A program made the position numbers and the translations under genes. A stretch of 7,192 nucleotides of DNA, taken from NCBI GenBank assembly GCA_001769925.1, contig MEPT01000033.1:1302-8493 (forward strand). Reading direction: 5' to 3'. Each line of letters begins with the position of its first letter. The stretch's first letter is position 1. The notes beneath the pieces were generated by a model. The model was given only the letters and a program-made list of their open reading frames with translations, was not told the origin of the DNA and made no database searches. This stretch comes from Bdellovibrionales bacterium RBG_16_40_8 (lineage in GTDB: Bacteria; Bdellovibrionota; Bdellovibrionia; Bdellovibrionales; UBA1609). Of this stretch, positions 1 through 7,192 are shown in pieces.

Positions 1-1518
1 CTCAAGAATATACTTTATTGCCGAACCCTTAAGGCTACGCACTGATTTAACCACCGCACGCCGCAATAGCAACTTTGGGGATTCAAATTTCACCCCAAAT
101 GGTCCTAAATTATCATACCAACTCATAAATTGTGCATTAAGTTCTGAAAGTTGTATTTCGGTATCATAAATAAATTCGCTTTTGCTCAAATAGGAGTCTT
201 GAGATGAAAAAATATTTTGCGAGAAATATTCAGTAAAAAGCTCCATCAGCCGACTTGTGTTACTTATGTGCGTTTCAAAACCAGCCGCTAGCTTGTGCCC
301 GCCAAATTTATTCAAGACTTGGGCAACATTTTTAAAAGCAATTTGAAGGTCGTATTTATCACTTGGGGCACGAGCGCTGCCAATAATTTTACCCCCTTCA
401 TAAATTGCGCCGACAAAGGCCGGCACTTTAAAATTATTCATTAAGTCGCTGGCTATTAGACTTACTATCCCGGGATGAAAATTAGGAGAATAAATCCAAA
501 TAAATTTCGATGTATCACAAGATATTAATAATTCTCTAGCCTCTATTTTTGCCTGCTTTTGTAACTGCACTCGCCGCTCATTTACTGTCAATGTCTCTTC
601 TACCAACCGTTGTGCGCTTTCTTCATCAGCCATAAGAACATCTAACGCGCGAATACCCTCTTCAAGACGAGTAAGGGCATTTAACTTCGGAGAAATTCGA
701 AACGCTACGTCTTGTGAGTTAATGCTTTTTTTATAATATCCAAGTTCAATAAAAAGACGTTTAAGACCAGGGCGCTTGGTTTCTGAAAGTTGTTTAAGCC
801 CATGCTTAACTAAAACGCGATTTTCACGCACTAATGGCACCATATCGGTAATAGTGGCTATAGCGAATAGATCTAGTAAATCTTTTGGGTCAAAATCATT
901 TTTTAATAATCCTCGCTGCGAAAGCTCCATTTTTAAAGCCAGCACAAGATAAAATGCTACCCCCGCGCCACAAAGATGCTGCAGTCTAGACGAACAACAA
1001 CCTTTATTAGGATTCACCACCGCAAAAGCTTTAGGCAATTCTTCTTTCGGCAAATGGTGGTCGGTAATAATAACATCAATGCCAATTGAATTTGCAGCCT
1101 GTACTGCTGCAATATCAGTGACACCTACATCTACTGTTACAATAAGAGAGATATCCATCGCTCGAAATGTTGTCATGCGATCTGCATGTAACCCATAGCC
1201 GTCATTTAAGCGTGACGGCTGAAATACTTCGAGATTGCTAAAGCCTAAACGTCTAAGCCCATCATAAAGAAGAGCTAAAGCCGGGGTACCATCTAAATCA
1301 TAGTCACCATAAAGCAAAATTTTCTCGTTACTTTGAAGAGCCCGTACTAACCGTGCAACTGCAACGTCCATTTGATCTAACGAAAATGGATGCGCTAAAT
1401 CACGAAGCTTGGGCTGAAATAAATTTTCTATTTGGTCTTTTGTGCGAAAACCACGACTGGATACAATTCTCCAGATAGCTTGAGGCATAGCAAAAGGAGG
1501 ATCAATCTCCTTTATCAT
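1..1518 (-). CDS. recJ: Single-stranded-DNA-specific exonuclease RecJ, C-terminus cut by window edge
   Basis: RecJ degrades single-stranded DNA 5'-3' in recombination and mismatch or base-excision repair in the cytoplasm. The minus-strand frame stays open for 506 codons to the window edge; family members are usually about 560-580 residues, so roughly the last 50-70 are missing. The DHH-domain motifs appear in order: GDYDLDG at residues 71-77, VDVG at about 129-132, DHH at 153-155, NPN at 169-171 and GAGVAF at about 184-189. The DHHA1 part follows, with HPGIVS from 348, GSAR at 380-383 and GGHKLAAGF from 406. An in-frame TAA sits immediately before the ATG at 1518, so the gene cannot start further upstream; an ATG ten codons downstream (1488) is the alternative. 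TAGGT lies a few bases before ATG 1518. The gene begins 27 bp after secF and is probably co-transcribed. One oddity is Val where RecJ proteins usually have Asn in VDNG. Confidence 0.95.
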   Translation of the reverse strand, partial: MIKEIDPPFAMPQAIWRIVSSRGFRTKDQIENLFQPKLRDLAHPFSLDQMDVAVARLVRALQSNEKILLYGDYDLDGTPALALLYDGLRRLGFSNLEVFQPSRLNDGYGLHADRMTTFRAMDISLIVTVDVGVTDIAAVQAANSIGIDVIITDHHLPKEELPKAFAVVNPNKGCCSSRLQHLCGAGVAFYLVLALKMELSQRGLLKNDFDPKDLLDLFAIATITDMVPLVRENRVLVKHGLKQLSETKRPGLKRLFIELGYYKKSINSQDVAFRISPKLNALTRLEEGIRALDVLMADEESAQRLVEETLTVNERRVQLQKQAKIEARELLISCDTSKFIWIYSPNFHPGIVSLIASDLMNNFKVPAFVGAIYEGGKIIGSARAPSDKYDLQIAFKNVAQVLNKFGGHKLAAGFETHISNTSRLMELFTEYFSQNIFSSQDSYLSKSEFIYDTEIQLSELNAQFMSWYDNLGPFGVKFESPKLLLRRAVVKSVRSLKGSAIKYILE

Positions 1519-1545
1519 TTAAACCTATCATCTAAACCCCGGCTC

Positions 1546-2502
1546 TCAAGCCTTAACTGTTCTCATGCGCGCCCTTGCGCGCTTTTGCTCTAAGTGATCA
1601 ACAGCGATTACCAAAGGCGACGCAATGTAAATAGAAGAATATGTGCCTAAAACAATACCGATACCAAGAGTGAAAGCAATCTGCTGTATCACGCCGTCAG
1701 ACAAAAAGTAGAGCGCTATAACAGCAAGCTCTGTCGCAACAGAAGTCAAAATTGTTCGAGAAAGCATATCGTTGACTGAGCGATTTACGATTTTTAGAAA
1801 ATTTTCGCCTTTATGAATATGTTCATTCTCGCGAATTCGGTCAAAATTAACAATCGTGTCGTTTAGCGAGTGTCCAATAAGAGCTAAAATCGCCGCCATC
1901 GTTTGTACGTTAACTTCACGCTCAAATACCGCATAAATTGCCACCATTATAATGGCATCGTGAAGCAGACAAAAAACCGCCCCTGGCGCATATTTATAAT
2001 CAAAGCGAATACCTATATAAATCAAAATCATAAGAAGACTGTAAAATGTAGCCAGAATAGAATTTCTTTTAAGCTCATCACCTACTTGTGGGCCTACTGA
2101 ATCAACGCGACGAATCTCTAATACATTGTCTTTTATATTTTCTTTAAGACCTTCTGTAACTTTCGTGATCATTGCTAATTGCAACTCATTGGTCTCTTTA
2201 TCATCTTTACCCTGAATAGCCTCCATACGAAGCAAAAATTCGTTATTATCACCAAAGCTTTGTACCGACGCCTTGTGATAGCCAAGATCAGAAGTTGTTT
2301 TACGCACCATCTCAGCCTCTACTGAATTTTGAAATTGCACTTGAATTTCTGTTCCGCCCGCAAAGTCGATACCGTAGTTAAGCCCCTTATAACCAATCGC
2401 AAAGATTCCGATAAACATAAGAAGCGTCCAGGCCGGGACAATGTATTTCGCCTTACCAATGAAATCGTATTTACCAGCATCAAAAACTTTTTCTTTATAC
2501 AT
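1546..2502 (-). CDS. secF: Protein translocase subunit SecF
   Basis: SecF pairs with SecD in the inner membrane as a proton-driven RND-fold motor that helps pull exported proteins through SecYEG. At 318 residues it has normal family length. A first membrane segment at about 22-38 is followed by GIDFAGGTEIQ (45-54), a periplasmic domain, VGPQVGDELK (136-145), and a C-terminal block of five hydrophobic segments from about 148 to 303. The family signatures are SLNDTIVNFDRIRE (212-225) and SRTILTS (248-254). The Asp of the ND pair (215) and the Arg of SRT (249) match positions that, from memory of Thermus SecDF, take part in proton transport. His211 stands where many SecFs have Tyr (GYSLND). The start ATG is only 4 bp after the secD stop, and its Shine-Dalgarno (AAGGG, 8 bases upstream) lies within the end of secD, so coupled translation is likely. 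Confidence 0.98.
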   Translation of the reverse strand: MYKEKVFDAGKYDFIGKAKYIVPAWTLLMFIGIFAIGYKGLNYGIDFAGGTEIQVQFQNSVEAEMVRKTTSDLGYHKASVQSFGDNNEFLLRMEAIQGKDDKETNELQLAMITKVTEGLKENIKDNVLEIRRVDSVGPQVGDELKRNSILATFYSLLMILIYIGIRFDYKYAPGAVFCLLHDAIIMVAIYAVFEREVNVQTMAAILALIGHSLNDTIVNFDRIRENEHIHKGENFLKIVNRSVNDMLSRTILTSVATELAVIALYFLSDGVIQQIAFTLGIGIVLGTYSSIYIASPLVIAVDHLEQKRARARMRTVKA

Positions 2503-2506
2503 AAGG

Positions 2507-4213
2507 CTATCCCTTTTTCTCTACGAAAATATTCATTTTCATTTTATGCACCAATGTGTCTAATATAGTGCGAGTTACAAAAACAGCAGTAAACATTGAA
2601 CATGTGATACCTATGGTTAAGGTTACCGCGAATCCGCGCACCGGCCCTGTGCCATAATACATTAGAACTAAACATGTAAGCACCATGGTCAAATTTGAGT
2701 CAACAATTGCAGAAAATGCGTGGCTAAAACCGTCTTTAAGTGCACTCACCTGACTTGCGCCTTTTCTAAGCTCTTCTTTGATGCGCTCAAAAATAATAAT
2801 ATTTGCGTCAACCGCAATGCCCACCGTTAACGCTATACCGGCTACCCCTGGTAGTGTTAGCGTTGCGCCTAGTGAAGTAAGTATAGCAAACGTAAAAAAC
2901 ACATTTAGAAGTAGAGCTAAATCAGCAACCAAGCCTGAAAAACTATAATAAAGAAACATAAAAATAAATACAGCTAAACACCCAACAATAGACGCCATTT
3001 TTGCTTTTTCGACAGAATCCCCACCTAGAGATGGGCCAACAGTTCGCTCTTCAAGTTGCTGTAACGCAGCCGGCAGCGAACCAGCCCTAAGAGCCATAGC
3101 AATTAGTGACGCTTCATTCTGCGCAGATTTAAAATCTCGCATCCCAAGCGTTATGACTGCAGAATCGCTATCAATCTGACGTTCTACATTCGGGGCGGTC
3201 TGTACTATATCGTCAAGTATAATGGCAATTGCGCCGCCTGCTGCTTTGCTTGTGATCTCAGCAAAAAGCTTTCTACCCTCAATACTAAAGCTAAATATAA
3301 CTTCAGGCTTGTTGAATTGATCATTTCGCACAAAAGCATCATCTAACTTATCACCACCAAATTGCGAATCTGTAAGTACTACGTATGGGCGTTTACCGAC
3401 CTCAAGACTTGCTGCACTTTCAATTTTTTCAAATACAATTTTTGAATTTTTCGAAAGCTGTGACTGTAAATCTTCATTTATCTTTTTCACATATGCGGCA
3501 TAACCTAAGTCGTTTTCTCCAAGCTTATAATTACCTTTTTTCTCGGCCTCGTCGATCATAGAGCTAAGCTTATCTAAAGGGATTTCTTGCGACACAATTC
3601 TAAAATCAAGTTTTGCGGTGCGATTAATTAGTTCTTTTGCGCGAACGGCATCCTTTACCCCAGGTAGTTGCACTAAAATTCGATCGCTGCCTTGAGCAGA
3701 AATATTAGGCTCGGCCACACCAAATTCATCTATACGATTACGTATTACTTCAATGGCCTGACTAATAATTTGTTTTTTCATGTCTATCATATCGGCATCA
3801 AAATATTGAAGCAGCACTCGTTCGTTGTCTGCCGATACAACCTGTAAACGAGCTGTTTGCCGATCGTCTATATATTTTACCACAGCATCTTTGCTCGCAC
3901 CATTATCAATGCGAATTTCAATTTTTGTTTTATTGTCACCTACAACATTGACACTAATAACCTTAATGCCGTCTGTAGCAAACTGTGATCCCAAATCTTT
4001 CGCTTGCCGTGAAGTTCGCTCTTGTACAACTGAATCTACGTCAACGCCCATGACAAGGTGAAGCCCACCTTGAATATCAAGGCCCAAAATCATTTTCTTT
4101 TTACCAAGAAAAGAATCTTTATCGTATTTTATAAAATTTGGCGTTAGCCACAAGGCACCTATGACTATAGTAATAATTATCACAATCCATCGACCGCGAA
4201 GTCCACTAAGCAT
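2507..4213 (-). CDS. secD: Protein translocase subunit SecD (start revised to 4213)
   Basis: SecD is the larger half of the SecDF export motor: membrane-anchored, with a large periplasmic domain that grips emerging substrates. With the start proposed here the protein has 568 residues. TM1 spans about 9-24, followed by GLDIQGGLHLVM (44-55), the P1 porter-like region with IDEFGVAEPN (161-170), the P4 region ending in LRAGSLPAALQ (376-386), VGPSLGG, and five membrane segments from about 405 onward. The TM4 signature AVDANIIIFERI (467-478) carries the Asp (469) thought to relay protons. The frame is open further upstream to an ATG at 4243, but the ATG at 4213 has AGGAG six bases before it, whereas the longer form would overlap yajC by 38 bp. 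With the 4213 start the overlap is 8 bp (ATGCTTAG), typical of coupled translation. SecF follows after 4 bp. Confidence 0.97.
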   Translation of the reverse strand: MLSGLRGRWIVIIITIVIGALWLTPNFIKYDKDSFLGKKKMILGLDIQGGLHLVMGVDVDSVVQERTSRQAKDLGSQFATDGIKVISVNVVGDNKTKIEIRIDNGASKDAVVKYIDDRQTARLQVVSADNERVLLQYFDADMIDMKKQIISQAIEVIRNRIDEFGVAEPNISAQGSDRILVQLPGVKDAVRAKELINRTAKLDFRIVSQEIPLDKLSSMIDEAEKKGNYKLGENDLGYAAYVKKINEDLQSQLSKNSKIVFEKIESAASLEVGKRPYVVLTDSQFGGDKLDDAFVRNDQFNKPEVIFSFSIEGRKLFAEITSKAAGGAIAIILDDIVQTAPNVERQIDSDSAVITLGMRDFKSAQNEASLIAMALRAGSLPAALQQLEERTVGPSLGGDSVEKAKMASIVGCLAVFIFMFLYYSFSGLVADLALLLNVFFTFAILTSLGATLTLPGVAGIALTVGIAVDANIIIFERIKEELRKGASQVSALKDGFSHAFSAIVDSNLTMVLTCLVLMYYGTGPVRGFAVTLTIGITCSMFTAVFVTRTILDTLVHKMKMNIFVEKKG

Positions 4214-4532
4214 TTGTTGCTCCTTCATTAAACGTAGAGGCAATCTGTGACTTTAATATTCGAATATTAACTCCATCTGAAATTTCAAGAGTTACGAATT
4301 TTTCGGTAATTCCCTCAACACGACCATAAATACCCCCAGATGTTATAACAGTATCACCACGCTTCATCTCTGCGACAAAATTCTGATGAGCTTTTTGCCT
4401 TTTAGATTGTGGTCGCAAGATTAGAAAATAAAAAATGGCAAATATTGCTATAAACGGAATCAATTGCTCAATAGTCCCCGGCCCTGTGGCAGCGCCAGAT
4501 GCCGATTGGGCATAAGCATTACTTAAAAACAT
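4206..4532 (-). CDS. yajC: Preprotein translocase subunit YajC
   Basis: YajC is a small inner-membrane partner of SecDF in the Sec holotranslocon. The 108-residue length is normal. A short N-terminal stretch rich in Ala, Gly and Ser is followed by one membrane segment at about 24-40, then the family hallmark RPQSKRQK (41-48) at the cytoplasmic face, and a soluble SH3-like tail with RGDTVITSGGIYGRV (about 59-73). The start is well supported: GGAGG at 4538-4542 sits five bases before the ATG. The gene directly precedes secD and its stop codon overlaps the secD start codon region, the usual yajC-secD-secF arrangement. A 74-bp gap to tgt holds a possible extra promoter, so the sec genes may also be transcribed independently of queA-tgt. 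Confidence 0.97.
   Translation of the reverse strand: MFLSNAYAQSASGAATGPGTIEQLIPFIAIFAIFYFLILRPQSKRQKAHQNFVAEMKRGDTVITSGGIYGRVEGITEKFVTLEISDGVNIRILKSQIASTFNEGATNA
4220..4224 (-). promoter_or_regulatory. Ribosome binding site that decides the secD start
   Basis: AGGAG on the minus strand lies six bases before the ATG at 4213 and inside the last codons of yajC. It supports the shorter secD start over the in-frame ATGs at 4228 and 4243. Terminating ribosomes on yajC would be delivered directly to this site. Confidence 0.75.
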
Positions 4533-4574
4533 ACGTACCTCCGTAAAGAAAATCCAAATTAAACTAGAACAGAA

Positions 4575-4603
4575 ATTCTATCTAATCACGAAAAGTACGG
4601 TAA
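4575..4603 (-). promoter_or_regulatory. Possible sigma70-type promoter for yajC-secDF
   Basis: In the tgt-yajC gap, reading the minus strand, TTACCG (4598-4603) is followed after 17 bases by TAGAAT (4575-4580), a 5/6 match to the -10 consensus. The -35 match is weak (3/6). Transcription would start near 4568, about 36 bases before yajC. A small TAGAA/TTCTA hairpin (4565-4580) overlaps the -10. Prediction only. Confidence 0.3.
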
Positions 4604-4606
4604 AAA

Positions 4607-6726
<2,120 letters not shown>

Positions 6727-6737
6727 TGCGGCGTAGG

Positions 6738-6766
6738 ATAATAGAACACCGCAAAAAGGTGAAGAA
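6738..6766 (-). promoter_or_regulatory. Weak candidate promoter close to queA
   Basis: On the minus strand TATTAT (6738-6743, 5/6 match to -10) is preceded after 17 bases by TTCTTC (6761-6766), a poor -35. The predicted start would fall about five bases before the queA ATG, giving an almost leaderless message, which would fit the missing Shine-Dalgarno. Low confidence. Confidence 0.22.
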
Positions 6767-6774
6767 AAAATTAG

Positions 6775-6909
6775 TTAAAAATCGCTATAAAAGTCGTCTT
6801 GCTCAGTAAGTTCTTCAATATCTGAAACTCCAGCCCAGTATGATATTGTAAGTAGCCCTGTGATCATGGTTAAGAGAAAGACCCCGGTCATAATTTGATA
6901 GTCGTACAC
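6775..6909 (-). CDS. Small single-pass membrane protein, 44 residues, unknown function
   Basis: This short open frame on the minus strand starts at GTG (6909) and ends with TAA. It is supported by a strong Shine-Dalgarno (GGAGG at 6915-6919, inside a longer GGGGGAGG) five bases before the start. The product has a short polar N-terminus (YDYQ), one hydrophobic segment at about residues 7-26 (core GVFLLTMITGLLTISYW), then an acidic tail rich in Asp and Glu (about 30-43) ending DDFYSDF. The lack of basic residues anywhere is notable. It could be a small inner-membrane regulatory or assembly subunit; its architecture recalls small accessory subunits of membrane complexes, but I do not recognise the family and give no function. 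In-frame ATGs at codons 7 and 15 are poorer starts because they would cut into the membrane segment. It lies 48 bp upstream of queA and may lead the operon. Confidence 0.6.
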   Translation of the reverse strand: MYDYQIMTGVFLLTMITGLLTISYWAGVSDIEELTEQDDFYSDF

Positions 6910-7055
6910 TTTCGCCTCCCCCGCTCTATTAGTTGAGCACTTCCATGTGCCCGCCCCCGATGTGCCTCATGCACCTATCATTACGACGCACATTCAACGG
7001 TAAGCGGTTAGCGACTTGAAAAAACTCAGATTTTGGTCTAGCACAATTAATGGAT
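6910..7055. other. Divergent intergenic region with GTGC/GCAC inverted repeats
   Basis: This 146-bp stretch between the small membrane-protein gene (minus) and the tRNA (plus) has no supported coding frame. It contains GCAC at 6937-6940, GTGC at 6947-6950, GTGC at 6962-6965, GCAC at 6971-6974 and GCAC at 6988-6991. Neighbouring copies can form two 4-bp hairpins, or pair differently with each other. On the minus strand these lie in the presumed 5' leader of the small gene, with G-rich runs at about 6951-6959 and 6915-6922. Stems are short, so regulatory meaning is uncertain. The tRNA promoter candidate lies at its right end. Confidence 0.4.
7016..7044 (+). promoter_or_regulatory. Candidate promoter for the tRNA-Leu
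   Basis: TTGAAA (7016-7021, 4/6 to the -35 consensus) is followed after exactly 17 bases by TAGCAC (7039-7044), a weak -10. The position, about 12 bases before the first tRNA base, is right for a tRNA transcription unit. Confidence 0.35.
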
Positions 7056-7094
7056 GCGCCAGTGGTGGAACTGGTAGACACATACGCTTGAGGG
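7056..7094 (+). tRNA. tRNA-Leu 5' half (interrupted; remainder not in window)
   Basis: The segment aligns base for base with the 5' part of bacterial leucine tRNAs. It has a seven-base acceptor strand GCGCCAG (7056-7062), linker TG, D stem GTG/CAC (7065-7067 with 7079-7081), the D loop GAACTGGTAGA, base 26 A, a stem strand TACGC (7083-7087) and loop TTGAGGG (7088-7094). If the loop is contiguous the anticodon is GAG (7090-7092), as in tRNA-Leu(GAG). However the next bases (ATTTG) do not pair with TACGC. No long variable arm, GGTTCAA-type T loop, or CTGGCGC acceptor partner occurs in the remaining 98 bases. The gene is therefore interrupted by an intron or insertion after U33 or within the anticodon loop, or is a pseudogene. 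The identity as leucine is firm; anticodon and functionality are not. Confidence 0.7.
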
Positions 7095-7192
7095 ATTTGT
7101 GTCGCTCGTGCGGGAAAGTTAAAGGAGTTAACAACTTAGACTAATTATTGGTATACGGAAATTACTCAATTTTGGTATCCAAGATGCCAAGA
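7095..7192 (+). other. Hairpin-rich sequence interrupting the tRNA-Leu; possible group I intron 5' part
   Basis: This sequence is not the rest of the tRNA. A stem CGCTTGAG (7085-7092) / CTCGTGCG (7105-7112) joins the tRNA exon to it, with one T-T mismatch and a U-G wobble between T7089 and G7108, as expected of a group I P1 helix with the 5' splice site after that U. Next come a hairpin GTTAA/TTAAC (7118-7132) and a 35-base imperfect hairpin (7148-7182) with TTGG/CCAA, ATAC/GTAT and GAAATT/AATTTT stems around an ACTC loop. An alternative stem TTGGTAT/ATGCCAA (7172-7190) competes with it. The conserved group I catalytic core (R and S segments, terminal G) would lie beyond the window, so the class is not proven. 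Confidence 0.35.

Noticed and set aside
1903..2100. Plus-strand open frames opposite secF, secD, tgt and queA (for example 1903-2100, 3825-4061, 4763-4960, 6482-6706).
   Set aside because: They lie antisense to strongly conserved genes, their translations show no recognisable domain, and the opposite strand explains the sequence.
4214..4243. Longer SecD N-terminus starting at 4243.
   Set aside because: It lacks a good ribosome site and would overlap yajC by 38 bp, while ATG 4213 has AGGAG at ideal spacing.
4565..4580. TAGAA/TTCTA hairpin as a terminator after tgt.
   Set aside because: The stem is only 5 bp of A and T mostly, with no adjacent U run in the reading direction, so it is unlikely to terminate transcription.
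6775..6909. The small protein as CcoS or another named cytochrome oxidase accessory protein.
   Set aside because: Only the general plan (one helix plus acidic tail) is similar. The motifs do not match what I recall and no oxidase genes are nearby.
7108..7112. GTGCG resembles the 5' end of a group II intron (GUGYG).
   Set aside because: The bases before it (from 7095) already fail to continue the tRNA, so an intron starting at 7108 would leave an unexplained 13-base segment. The motif is only five bases and its G is better used as the P1 wobble partner.
7056..7192. Could be tmRNA or a selenocysteine tRNA.
   Set aside because: The 5' end and D arm match tRNA-Leu exactly in layout. The tmRNA GGGGxxG start and the long tRNA-Sec acceptor and D features are absent.

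Overview
The window is a conserved bacterial housekeeping cluster read from the minus strand. From right to left it runs: a small membrane-protein gene (new call), queA, tgt, yajC, secD, secF, recJ. On the plus strand, facing away, lies the 5' half of a leucine tRNA whose reading is interrupted just before the window ends. The order queA-tgt-yajC-secD-secF-recJ, moderate-to-low GC and Gram-negative-style Sec accessory genes suggest a deltaproteobacterium-like lineage, possibly Bdellovibrionota/Oligoflexia. This is inferred from remembered gene order and protein style, not from a search.

Layout: 1-1518 holds recJ, which lacks its C-terminus at the window edge. 1546-2502 is secF and 2507-4213 is secD; the secD start is revised to the ATG with a good Shine-Dalgarno. 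4206-4532 is yajC, which overlaps secD by 8 bp. 4533-4606 is a 74-bp gap with a possible internal promoter. 4607-5719 is tgt, which overlaps queA (5707-6726) by 13 bp. 6775-6909 encodes a 44-residue single-pass membrane protein with a strong ribosome binding site. 6910-7055 is a non-coding divergent region with GTGC/GCAC inverted repeats and a possible tRNA promoter. 7056-7094 matches the 5' half of a tRNA-Leu up to and including the anticodon loop, and 7095-7192 is hairpin-rich sequence that is not the rest of that tRNA.

Functionally, QueA and Tgt act in queuosine modification of tRNA: Tgt inserts the 7-deazaguanine precursor and QueA builds the epoxycyclopentane ring. YajC, SecD and SecF form the accessory complex that helps SecYEG complete protein export using the proton-motive force. 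RecJ is a 5'-3' single-strand exonuclease for DNA repair. The overlaps and very short gaps indicate one transcription unit with translational coupling at queA/tgt, yajC/secD and secD/secF.

The most unusual part is the right edge. The tRNA-Leu lacks the complementary half of its anticodon stem, its variable and T arms, and the 3' acceptor strand. Instead it runs into structured sequence that can form a P1-like helix with a U-G wobble, so an intron (group I is the leading idea) or another insertion is plausible. The rest lies outside the window, so this stays a hypothesis.
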